From Flavobacteriaceae bacterium TMED179 (GTDB lineage Bacteria; Bacteroidota; Bacteroidia; Flavobacteriales; Flavobacteriaceae), in the NCBI GenBank assembly GCA_002169865.1, contig NHIC01000005.1, positions 69,008-80,580 on the forward strand: DNA of 11,573 nucleotides. The letters are read 5' to 3'. The first letter of the stretch is position 1, and each line of letters begins with the position of its first letter. Both the position numbers and the translations under genes were made by a program. Below the pieces are notes generated by a model. That model saw nothing but the letters and a program-made list of their open reading frames with translations, was not told the DNA's origin and searched no databases. Shown here one piece after another: positions 1 through 6,465 of the stretch.

Positions 1-248
1 TTGTTTTCACGTGATTGAAAATTTAGTGATCCACCTACCTCTGTATTTAAAAAAACTGAAGAAGACGCAGGATTATCACTAATTGCAGTTAAATCACCAC
101 CTAAAGCACCAAATGCCCCTGCCATACTAGTATATCTCGCTGAACCATTTAAACCAGATTGTGTTAAATAAATTACATCATTTAGAGTTTGTGCCACCAA
201 AAGTTGAGATATAATCAAGGCAGTACCTAAAAAAAATAAGGAGCGCAT
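1..248 (-). CDS. OmpP1/FadL-family outer-membrane transporter, N-terminal part (3' end outside window)
   Basis: Reading the minus strand from the ATG at 248 gives 82 residues before the window ends. The first 20 form a signal peptide (MRSLFF, a hydrophobic stretch, then LLVAQ) with likely cleavage after VAQ. The mature start reads TLNDVIYLTQSGLNGSARY, followed by GAFGALGGDLTAISDNPAS. This Gly-rich block ending in an NPA motif is the hallmark N-terminus of Bacteroidota OmpP1/FadL/TodX proteins. Known members are 14-strand beta-barrels that move hydrophobic compounds such as long-chain fatty acids across the outer membrane through an N-terminal plug. The substrate cannot be read from this fragment. 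The gene begins 23 nt after the stop of the lipoprotein gene upstream on the same strand, with no promoter seen between them, so cotranscription is inferred. No Shine-Dalgarno is present, as usual in this phylum. Confidence 0.85.
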   Translation of the reverse strand, partial: MRSLFFLGTALIISQLLVAQTLNDVIYLTQSGLNGSARYTSMAGAFGALGGDLTAISDNPASSSVFLNTEVGGSLNFQSREN

Positions 249-271
249 TTGAAACAATTTTTTAAAATTAT

Positions 272-1636
272 TTAGTTAGTGCGACCACCTCTTGAGCCAG
301 AAGAACCAGTTCTTCCTGAAGAACTCCTCCCTCCGGAATTATATGACGGCACAGAGGACCTATTTATACTGTAAGAGCTGTTTGATCTATTATAATTATT
401 ATTTCTTTGTGATCGTGAATAATTATACTTCGTAGTATTTTTACCTTGGTTTCTGCTAGTTTGTCTTACTATTCTTGAAGTAGACCTTGGGTTTCTAGAA
501 TTATTAGGTCTACTAATCACTTGTCTGCTTGTTCTCCCTTGAGTTAATGTATTGGATCTGTTGGGATTTCTTCCTACTAGACGATACTGTGTTTGGGTAC
601 GTCCTGAGTTAGTATATAAACCCTGAGGTGATTTTCTAAGATTTGTATTGTTATAGTTTCTTCTTATAGTTCTGTTCGTAGAATTTAGTGATATTCCTGG
701 TCTTAAATTTCTTACACTTTTAATATTTGATTTTTCTATTGATTTAGTTCGATCATATCCAATAACTACATTTCTACCAATTAAATTTCCACTTCTTCCA
801 GCGTTAATTCGGTTTAAAGTATTTTGAACCTCACGTTGTTTAGAGTCAACGTTTTGAGTTTTTTCTCTAGTCCTTTCTCTAGAACTATTGTAGTTTTTCT
901 CTCCACGTCCAGACTTAATCCTTGCTACTGTAGAGCGATAGTCTCTTCGGTTTCTTTGATTCAAATTATTCCCATAGTAATCATCGAATCGGTTCCAACG
1001 GTTAGCCCATTGATTTCTGAACCCATTTCTAAAACCGATTCCATATGGATTGTAAAACCCTCCATAAAATCCAAACGGAGAATAAAATGAATTGAATCCT
1101 CCCCACATACCAGCATATCCTCGATATGGATTCCAATAGTGATAGTCCATAAATGGGCTATAAAAACCTCCAAATCCAAATTGGAAGCGATCGGCGTAAT
1201 AATTATTCCAAAAAGGTGAATAGCCTAATCCAAATCCCATTAGACCCCATCTGAAGTTAGGACTATTATTAATAATATTGATTTCTGTTTGTGAAGTATC
1301 TCCTCCCCACGGAATTTGTAAATTATCATTTTCAAAACCAGTATTATTTTGGTATTGGTCAGTACTATTATATGAGTCTGAGTCAGTAAAGTAAATATCT
1401 TCTTCAGTAACATCTACATATCCATTGTCTGCTGCATCCTTAAAGTACTGCTCATAATAATTATCATTTGTTTCTACTTTAGAGTCGTCTTTATTTGCTT
1501 CAAATTGAGAAACATAAATTCCGTCTGAATCAAAGTAAGAGGATCCTTTAAAACTGCCACAACTTAAAAGAAGATTTGCAATAACAAAATTTAATAGCAA
1601 GATGTAAAATTTAAAAATTGATGGTTTCTTTTTCAT
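272..1636 (-). CDS. Predicted lipoprotein with acidic, aromatic/Gly-rich and Arg/Asn/Ser-rich segments; function unknown
   Basis: 454 residues. A basic N-terminus (MKKK), a hydrophobic stretch and a lipobox LLSC with Cys26 indicate a lipoprotein signal, so it is expected to be anchored in the envelope. After Cys26 there are three compositional blocks. Residues 27-128 are acidic (roughly 20 Asp/Glu, few Lys, no Arg). Residues 129-215 are very rich in Gly, Phe, Tyr and Trp with repeated YSPF (139-142, 159-162, 185-188) and NPY (169-171, 196-198). Residues 220-454 are Arg/Asn/Ser-rich, strongly basic and probably disordered, ending in a Gly/Ser/Arg tail. No enzymatic motif is visible. Genes of this kind are commonly found next to proS and a FadL-type gene in Flavobacteriia, but I know no assigned function. 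Its position just ahead of the FadL-family gene suggests an envelope role. ATG start at 1636; both the signal peptide and the leader support it. Confidence 0.8.
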   Translation of the reverse strand: MKKKPSIFKFYILLLNFVIANLLLSCGSFKGSSYFDSDGIYVSQFEANKDDSKVETNDNYYEQYFKDAADNGYVDVTEEDIYFTDSDSYNSTDQYQNNTGFENDNLQIPWGGDTSQTEINIINNSPNFRWGLMGFGLGYSPFWNNYYADRFQFGFGGFYSPFMDYHYWNPYRGYAGMWGGFNSFYSPFGFYGGFYNPYGIGFRNGFRNQWANRWNRFDDYYGNNLNQRNRRDYRSTVARIKSGRGEKNYNSSRERTREKTQNVDSKQREVQNTLNRINAGRSGNLIGRNVVIGYDRTKSIEKSNIKSVRNLRPGISLNSTNRTIRRNYNNTNLRKSPQGLYTNSGRTQTQYRLVGRNPNRSNTLTQGRTSRQVISRPNNSRNPRSTSRIVRQTSRNQGKNTTKYNYSRSQRNNNYNRSNSSYSINRSSVPSYNSGGRSSSGRTGSSGSRGGRTN

Positions 1637-1645
1637 GGCAAATGA

Positions 1646-1678
1646 TTTTAGAAATGTGATACAAAAAGATTAAATTTG
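1646..1678 (+). promoter_or_regulatory. Candidate promoter for proS
   Basis: TAAATTTG at 1671-1678 matches the Bacteroidota -7 element TAnnTTTG. The -33 region is weak (TTTTAG, 1646-1651, about 19 bases upstream). A start near 1685 would give a leader of about 45 nt to the proS ATG. The element interlocks with the opposite-strand promoter at 1684-1712. Confidence 0.45.
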
Positions 1679-1683
1679 TAACA

Positions 1684-1712
1684 CAAAATTAATTCAACTA
1701 AATATAGGCAAA
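1684..1712 (-). promoter_or_regulatory. Candidate Bacteroidota promoter for the lipoprotein-FadL transcript
   Basis: On the minus strand TTTG (1712-1709) is followed after exactly 17 bases by TAATTTTG (1691-1684). This fits the Bacteroidota sigma-ABfr consensus TTTG / TAnnTTTG. Transcription would begin near 1677, leaving a leader of about 40 nt before the ATG at 1636. The match is read from sequence; activity is inferred. Confidence 0.55.
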
Positions 1713-1729
1713 TTCTGTGCCAAAGTTTT

Positions 1730-3208
1730 ATGGCAAATAAATTAACTCCTAGAGAAAAGGATTATTCAAAATGGTACAACGAAATAGTAGTAAAAGCTGA
1801 TCTTGCAGAAAATTCTTCTGTCCGTGGATGTATGACAATAAAGCCTTATGGTTATGCAATTTGGGAAAAAATGCAAGCTGAACTTGATAAGATGTTTAAA
1901 GCTACAGGACATGAGAATGCATACTTTCCATTATTTGTTCCAAAAAGTTTATTTGAGGCTGAAGAAAGAAATGCTGAAGGATTTGCAAAAGAATGTGCAG
2001 TAGTAACTCATTACCGTTTAAAAAATAAAGAAAATAAACCTGGTAAGCTAGAAGTTGATCCTAATGCAAAACTTGAAGAAGAACTTGTTGTTCGACCAAC
2101 AAGTGAAGCTGTTATTTGGAATACTTATAAATCTTGGATTCAATCCTATCGCGATTTGCCGATTTTAATAAATCAATGGGCTAATGTAGTTCGATGGGAG
2201 ATGCGCACACGACTTTTTTTGAGAACAACAGAATTTTTATGGCAAGAAGGTCATACAGCTCATTCTTCCAAAGAAGAAGCTTTAGATGAAGCTAAATTAA
2301 TGAATCAAGTTTATGCGGACTTTGTTGAAAATTTTATGGCTATCCCGGTCATTCAAGGTACAAAAACCTCGAGTGAACGATTTGCAGGCGCAGAAGAAAC
2401 TTATTGCATTGAGGCATTAATGCAAGATGGAAAGGCACTTCAGGCAGGAACTTCACATTTTTTAGGACAAAACTTTGCTAAAGCATTTGATGTAAAATTT
2501 GCTTCTGAATCAGGAGCCCTAGAGCATGTTTGGGCCACTTCTTGGGGAGTTTCAACAAGATTAATAGGAGCACTAATAATGACTCACAGTGATGATAATG
2601 GTTTAGTATTACCACCTAATCTCGCTCCCTTTCAGGTAATTATAATTCCAATTTATAAAAACGAAGAGCAACGTAAACAAATTTCTTATTTAGCAGAAAA
2701 GATAAAGTTGTCATTGGAAGCAAAAAATATACGTGTCAAGTACGATAATCGAGACAAATTTAAACCTGGATATAAGTTCAATGAATATGAATTAAAGGGT
2801 GTTCCTCTTAGAATTTCTATTGGACCAAAAGATTTGAATAAAGGAAGTGTTGAAATTGCTAGGAGGGATACATTATCAAAGACCATTATTTCCCAATCAA
2901 ATCTTGTAAGTTATATAGAAAATAATATAAAAAAGATTCAAAAATCTTTATTTGATAGAGCAAAAAGTTTTCAAGACCAAAAAATTACTTTAGTTGATAA
3001 TTTCGTAGATTTTAAAAAAATATTACATCAAAAGGGTGGGTTTATTTATGCCCATTGGGATGGAACTGAATCAACTGAGCAGGCTATAAAAAAACATACA
3101 AAAGCTACAATACGTTGTATTCCTTTAAACGCAAAAGAAGAAGATGGGAAATGCGTTTATTCCGGAAAAAATTCTAAAAGACGGGTATTATTTGCAAAAT
3201 CTTATTGA
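1730..3208 (+). CDS. proS: Proline--tRNA ligase, short archaeal/eukaryotic-type class II enzyme
   Basis: Charges tRNA-Pro with proline in the cytoplasm. 492 residues, the usual size for the ProRS type that lacks the editing insertion of the E. coli-type enzyme. Class II motif 1 lies around 37-71 (IKPYGYAIWEKM ... YFPLFVP). RPTSE is at 122-126. Motif 2 is RWEMRTR through FLWQEGHTAH (155-178), and motif 3 is GVSTRLIGALIMTHSDDNG (273-291). The anticodon-binding domain spans about 302-410, and the C-terminal domain ends in the family-typical ...RVLFAKSY. Archaeal-type relatives carry a four-Cys zinc site in this last domain; here I see only Cys463 and Cys475, so zinc binding is probably lost. Start: ATG followed by ANKLTPREKDYSKWY, typical of the family. 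Stands alone in its promoter region; tRNA-Glu and rpsT follow after 168 nt with their own promoter. Confidence 0.97.
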   Translation: MANKLTPREKDYSKWYNEIVVKADLAENSSVRGCMTIKPYGYAIWEKMQAELDKMFKATGHENAYFPLFVPKSLFEAEERNAEGFAKECAVVTHYRLKNKENKPGKLEVDPNAKLEEELVVRPTSEAVIWNTYKSWIQSYRDLPILINQWANVVRWEMRTRLFLRTTEFLWQEGHTAHSSKEEALDEAKLMNQVYADFVENFMAIPVIQGTKTSSERFAGAEETYCIEALMQDGKALQAGTSHFLGQNFAKAFDVKFASESGALEHVWATSWGVSTRLIGALIMTHSDDNGLVLPPNLAPFQVIIIPIYKNEEQRKQISYLAEKIKLSLEAKNIRVKYDNRDKFKPGYKFNEYELKGVPLRISIGPKDLNKGSVEIARRDTLSKTIISQSNLVSYIENNIKKIQKSLFDRAKSFQDQKITLVDNFVDFKKILHQKGGFIYAHWDGTESTEQAIKKHTKATIRCIPLNAKEEDGKCVYSGKNSKRRVLFAKSY

Positions 3209-3230
3209 TTTTGATATTGTGCTATTTTTG

Positions 3231-3253
3231 AAAATTATAATTAATATGATTTT
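3231..3253 (+). terminator. Weak AT-only hairpin after proS, possible terminator
   Basis: AAAATTAT (3231-3238) can pair with ATGATTTT (3246-3253) through one wobble pair, with a 7-base loop. It lies 23 nt after the proS stop. The stem is entirely A/T and only a short T run follows, so it may well be chance in this AT-rich DNA. Confidence 0.2.
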
Positions 3254-3330
3254 TAAATTATTAGGTAAAAAAACTGCATCAAATAAAAAAAATTGACTCT
3301 TATACAAGTCTTATTTTGTTTTTTAAATGT

Positions 3331-3363
3331 TCTTGCTTAATTACAATATTCCGTGTACATTTG
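3331..3363 (+). promoter_or_regulatory. Promoter for tRNA-Glu and probably rpsT
   Basis: TCTTG (3331-3335), a 20-base spacer, then TACATTTG (3356-3363), an exact match to the Bacteroidota -7 element TAnnTTTG. Transcription would start near 3370, just ahead of the mature tRNA 5' end at 3377, leaving almost no 5' leader. This is the best-placed promoter in the window. Confidence 0.65.
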
Positions 3364-3376
3364 CGCACTAAAATAT

Positions 3377-3448
3377 GGCCCGTTCGTCTATCGGTTAGGA
3401 CGCCAGGTTTTCATCCTGGAAAGAGGGGTTCGACTCCCCTACGGGCTA
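3377..3448 (+). tRNA. tRNA-Glu (anticodon TTC)
   Basis: A full cloverleaf of 72 nt can be folded by eye. The acceptor stem is GGCCCGT/ACGGGCT, with a G1-T72 wobble pair. The anticodon stem CCAGG/CCTGG encloses TTTTCAT, putting anticodon TTC at 3410-3412 (reads GAA/GAG, glutamate). The T arm is AGGGG TTCGACT CCCCT, and the discriminator base is A3448. The 3' CCA is not encoded (CAA follows), so it must be added by nucleotidyltransferase. The gene sits 17 nt before rpsT with no terminator between them, so a joint tRNA-mRNA precursor is likely. Confidence 0.97.
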
Positions 3449-3465
3449 CAAAATAAATTTTAAAT

Positions 3466-3717
3466 ATGGCAAATCATAAATCCGCATTAAAACGTATTCG
3501 TTCGAGTAACAAAAAGCGTCTTTTAAATCGTTTTCAGCACAAAACAACTCGTAATGCTATCAAGAAACTACGAGGATTAACAAAGAAAAAAGATGCAATT
3601 AAGAAGTTTAATGAAGTTGTTTCTCTTATTGATAAACTTTCAAAGAAAAAAATTATTCACTCTAATAAAGCAGCAAATTTAAAATCTAAACTTGCAAAGC
3701 ACATAGCTTCTTTATAG
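3466..3717 (+). CDS. rpsT: 30S ribosomal protein S20 (bS20)
   Basis: 83 residues, slightly short but normal for bS20. It starts MANHKSALKRIRSSNKKRLLN, the conserved family N-terminus, and is Lys/Arg-rich and alpha-helical throughout. bS20 binds the 5' domain of 16S rRNA early in small-subunit assembly. It begins 17 nt after tRNA-Glu, so its mRNA probably arises by cleavage at the tRNA 3' end, leaving a very short A/T-rich leader without a Shine-Dalgarno sequence. rho converges from the right with 70 nt between the stops. Confidence 0.96.
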   Translation: MANHKSALKRIRSSNKKRLLNRFQHKTTRNAIKKLRGLTKKKDAIKKFNEVVSLIDKLSKKKIIHSNKAANLKSKLAKHIASL

Positions 3718-3787
3718 TTTTTAAAATCTAATTTTTAATAACGCGTTTTTCTAAAACCATAAAGTAAACTTAAAAAAAGATGCCCTC

Positions 3788-5341
3788 TTAAGAGTTCATT
3801 GATATTAAAAATTCTTCATTACTTTTAGTTCTGGTAAACCGATCATTAATAAATTCCATAGCTTCCACTGGGTTCATATCTGCCAGATATTTTCTCATGA
3901 TCCACATCCGTTTAATTGTATTTTCGTTCAGTAATAGATCATCACGGCGAGTACTTGAAGAAACCAAATCAATAGCTGGAAATATTCTCCTGTTTGCAAT
4001 TCTTCTATCTAATTGAAGCTCCATATTACCTGTTCCTTTAAATTCCTCAAAGATTACTTCATCCATTTTAGAACCCGTTTCAGTTAAAGCGGTTGCAATT
4101 ATTGATAGTGAGCCACCATTTTCAATATTTCTTGCTGCACCGAAAAAACGTTTTGGTTTATGTAGAGCATTTGCATCTACACCACCGCTTAAAATTTTAC
4201 CTGATGCAGGCTGAACAGTATTATATGCCCTTGCTAGTCTGGTTATTGAGTCTAATAGTATAACAACATCGTGACCACATTCTACTAATCTTTTTGCTTT
4301 TTCTAAAACAATATTAGCAACTTTAACATGTCTTTCAGCAGGTTCATCAAATGTTGAAGCAACAACTTCTCCATCGACATTTCTCTGCATATCAGTAACC
4401 TCTTCAGGTCTCTCATCAATTAATAAAATTAGTTGATATACTTCTGGATGATTAGCAGCTATTGCATTTGCAATATCCTTTAGCAGCATAGTTTTTCCTG
4501 TCTTTGGCTGTGATACAATCATCCCTCTTTGGCCTTTTCCAATTGGGCAGAATAAATCAATAATTCTAGTTGATATAGTACTATGTTTGTCTGCTAAATT
4601 AAATTTTTCTTGCGGAAAGAGTGGGGTAAGGTGTTGAAATGAGACACGATCTCTAACTACTTTTGGATCCAACCCATTAATTTTATCCACCTTAATAAGT
4701 GGAAAGTACTTTTCCCCTTCTTTTGGAGGACGTACTGACCCTAAAACTGTATCACCGGTTTTTAATCCAAAAAGCCGAATTTGGGATTGGGAAACATAAA
4801 CATCATCTGGAGAAGATAGATAATTGTAATCAGAGGAACGTAAAAAGCCGTAACCTTCACTCATCATATCTAAAACGCCTTCAGTTTCTACGATACCATC
4901 AAATTCAAAGTCTGGTTGACGATAACGACTCCTGTTGTCTTTATTGTGATTTTGGTCTCCACGATTTCCTGTATTAGAATTATTTTTTTGGTTTTGATTA
5001 TTTTGATGGTTGTTTTTTTTATGTTTATTAGGTTGACTGTCTTTTTTGTTGTAAGGTCTATCTAAAACATTACTATCTTGTTTGTAATTAGCTTTTGATT
5101 TCTGAACCGGAATAACTTTTAAAGCAATTTTATTTTGCACAGTTGTTTTTTGATTATTCGTTTTGTCATCCCCCTTTTTTTCATCATTAGAATTTTCATC
5201 TGGTTTGGAAGCAATAAAATCTACAATTTGATATACAAGATCTATTTTTTTTAAGCCAGTTGTTTTTTTAATACCAATTTTTTTTGCAATTTCTTGCAAT
5301 TCCGGAAGTTTCTTTGTTTTAAGATTAGCTATTTCGTACAT
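3788..5341 (-). CDS. rho: Transcription termination factor Rho with Asn/Lys-rich insert
   Basis: 517 residues, about 100 longer than E. coli Rho (419). RNA-dependent hexameric ATPase that ends transcription. Residues 1-45 are the SAP-like Rho_N domain. Residues about 46-145 are a low-complexity Asn/Lys/Gln/Asp-rich insert. Residues about 150-222 are the cold-shock-like primary RNA-binding domain, with GYGFLRS at 163-169. The RecA-like motor follows: Walker A SQPKTGKT (277-284), Walker B VVILLDS (359-365), Q-loop region SGGVDANALHKPKRFFGAARN (385-405, given without inner gaps only for location) and R-loop around ETGSKMDE (421-428). All catalytic parts look intact. Such insertions are common in Bacteroidota Rho; in Bacteroides thetaiotaomicron the disordered region has been reported to drive phase separation. 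ATG start at 5341, single-gene transcript. No clear consensus promoter was found upstream. Confidence 0.97.
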   Translation of the reverse strand: MYEIANLKTKKLPELQEIAKKIGIKKTTGLKKIDLVYQIVDFIASKPDENSNDEKKGDDKTNNQKTTVQNKIALKVIPVQKSKANYKQDSNVLDRPYNKKDSQPNKHKKNNHQNNQNQKNNSNTGNRGDQNHNKDNRSRYRQPDFEFDGIVETEGVLDMMSEGYGFLRSSDYNYLSSPDDVYVSQSQIRLFGLKTGDTVLGSVRPPKEGEKYFPLIKVDKINGLDPKVVRDRVSFQHLTPLFPQEKFNLADKHSTISTRIIDLFCPIGKGQRGMIVSQPKTGKTMLLKDIANAIAANHPEVYQLILLIDERPEEVTDMQRNVDGEVVASTFDEPAERHVKVANIVLEKAKRLVECGHDVVILLDSITRLARAYNTVQPASGKILSGGVDANALHKPKRFFGAARNIENGGSLSIIATALTETGSKMDEVIFEEFKGTGNMELQLDRRIANRRIFPAIDLVSSSTRRDDLLLNENTIKRMWIMRKYLADMNPVEAMEFINDRFTRTKSNEEFLISMNS

Positions 5342-5481
5342 GAAGTTTTTTGAGGTTATTGCCTTATAATCTTAATTTGATAGCTATAAAGCATTGAAAG
5401 TTTGTAGAATGACAATATTACAAATTTTATTTAAAATAGCCACTTTTAAAAAAAACTTAATTTTATCGTAAAATAAAAATT

Positions 5482-5859
5482 ATGATTCAACGAAAACAAT
5501 CTTTGTATCTTTTTGTATCACTAATTCTGTCATTAATCCTTTTATATATTTCTTTAGGATCAAAAACTGATTCATTAATCTTTTGTTATAAATTATTTTT
5601 TCTTAGCCCTCTATTATCAATGTTAACATTTTTACTATTTAAAAAGCTTACAATTCAAATAAAGTTATGTAATATTTTAATTTTTTTTCAATTTTCATTT
5701 TTAGCCTACTACGGTTACAATATAATAATTGGAGTAATTTTTGAAGAAACTTATTATACAATTATATTTTCATCACTAAATATGATTCTATTATTTTTAG
5801 CAAGAACAGGAATATTGAAGGATGAAGCTCTTATTCGATCAGTTGATCGCATTCGATAG
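5482..5859 (+). CDS. DUF4293 family membrane protein
   Basis: 125 residues with the start MIQRKQSLYL and the end KDEALIRSVDRIR, both typical of DUF4293, a Bacteroidota-specific family of unknown function. Four hydrophobic segments (about 7-25, 33-53, 58-80, 91-109) predict four inner-membrane helices with a basic C-terminal tail. It is divergent from rho across a 140-nt gap. Its last 21 nt overlap the 3' end of the metallophosphoesterase gene on the other strand. The DUF4293-rho neighbourhood is common in Flavobacteriia, but I know no demonstrated functional link. Residues 60-75 are encoded in very T-rich DNA, as expected for a hydrophobic helix in an AT-rich genome. Confidence 0.88.
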   Translation: MIQRKQSLYLFVSLILSLILLYISLGSKTDSLIFCYKLFFLSPLLSMLTFLLFKKLTIQIKLCNILIFFQFSFLAYYGYNIIIGVIFEETYYTIIFSSLNMILLFLARTGILKDEALIRSVDRIR

Positions 5860-6357
5860 CTTACTTCTTTGTCCAAGTTCAATAACATATAAATTTTTTA
5901 TTTTACTATTTTCAATAATAAAACGTATCATTGTTCTTGTTTTATGAAAACCATATAAACCAACTGCCCCTGGATTTAAATGAAGATGTCCATACTTTCT
6001 GTCACTTAAAACTTTTAAAATATGTGAGTGTCCACAAATAAAAAGATTAGGTTGGTATTTTTTAATTAAATTTTTCGCCTCTTGATTATATCTACCAGGA
6101 TAGCCTGCTATATGAGTAATAACAACTTTAATACCTTCACATTCAAAGTTTAAAACTTTTTTTGTTTTTATTTTAACCTTGTTTCCGTCAATATTTCCAT
6201 ATACAGCACGTAAAGGTTTTTTAGCTTCTATAGAATCTAAAACCTTTGAGTTACCTATATCTCCAGCATGCCAAACCTCATCTATTTCTTCCATATATGA
6301 AAATATTTTGGCATCTAGATGACCGTGTGTGTCCGATAATAGAAGAATTTTTTTCAA
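5839..6357 (-). CDS. YfcE/MJ0936-type metallophosphoesterase
   Basis: 172 residues, normal for this small calcineurin-like phosphoesterase family. Dinuclear-metal ligands are all visible: Asp9 and His11 (SDTHG), Asp33 (HAGDIGN), Asn55 (YGNID), His82 (THIAG), and His110 and His112 (CGHSH), plus NPG at 128-130. Family members hydrolyse phosphodiesters in vitro (E. coli YfcE acts on artificial substrates); the physiological substrate is unknown. The start is TTG at 6357: MKKILLLSDTHG begins there as in relatives, and an in-frame TAA lies four codons upstream with no ATG between. Transcribed alone, toward DUF4293. No perfect promoter match was found in the 108-nt gap shared with truA. Confidence 0.93.
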   Translation of the reverse strand: MKKILLLSDTHGHLDAKIFSYMEEIDEVWHAGDIGNSKVLDSIEAKKPLRAVYGNIDGNKVKIKTKKVLNFECEGIKVVITHIAGYPGRYNQEAKNLIKKYQPNLFICGHSHILKVLSDRKYGHLHLNPGAVGLYGFHKTRTMIRFIIENSKIKNLYVIELGQRSKLSNAIN

Positions 6358-6388
6358 AATATAATTTTAATGCAAATTAAATCTATTC

Positions 6389-6421
6389 TTGAATTTTGAA
6401 AGAACTAAGACATTAAATTTG
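6389..6421 (+). promoter_or_regulatory. Candidate promoter for truA-ABC exporter operon
   Basis: TTG (6389-6391), a 22-base spacer, then TAAATTTG (6414-6421), matching TAnnTTTG. A closer TTTG at 6395-6398 would leave only 15 bases. The predicted start near 6428 leaves a leader of about 38 nt before the GTG at 6466. Confidence 0.45.
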
Positions 6422-6465
6422 CCTTAATAAATTTTCAAAGTATCTTTAATATTTAAAACCTACTA

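Noticed and set aside
824..1179. Open frames on plus 824-1090 and minus 961-1179
   Set aside because: Both lie wholly inside the lipoprotein gene in other frames, resemble no family, and arise from its repetitive Gly/Phe/Arg codons. The lipoprotein frame has a signal peptide, lipobox and promoter.
2686..2886. Minus-strand open frame within proS
   Set aside because: Antisense to the well-conserved anticodon-binding domain of ProRS; no start signal or recognisable product.
3246..3296. Possible 16-residue micro-ORF (MIFKLLGKKTASNKKN) between proS and tRNA-Glu
   Set aside because: Too short and too A/T-biased to separate from chance, and it overlaps the weak hairpin. Conservation in relatives would be needed before calling it.
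3745..3757. GTTTT-TCT-AAAAC stem between the converging rpsT and rho genes as a two-way terminator
   Set aside because: Only five base pairs, mostly A/T, and no T run follows on either strand.
4699..4977. Plus-strand open frame within rho
   Set aside because: Antisense to the conserved RNA-binding domain and insert of Rho; composition is that of a shadow frame.
5342..5481. Promoters between rho and DUF4293 (minus TAAAATTTG at 5429-5421; plus TTAATTTG near 5372)
   Set aside because: Each departs from TAnnTTTG by an extra or wrong base and neither has a clear -33 partner, so they were not called.
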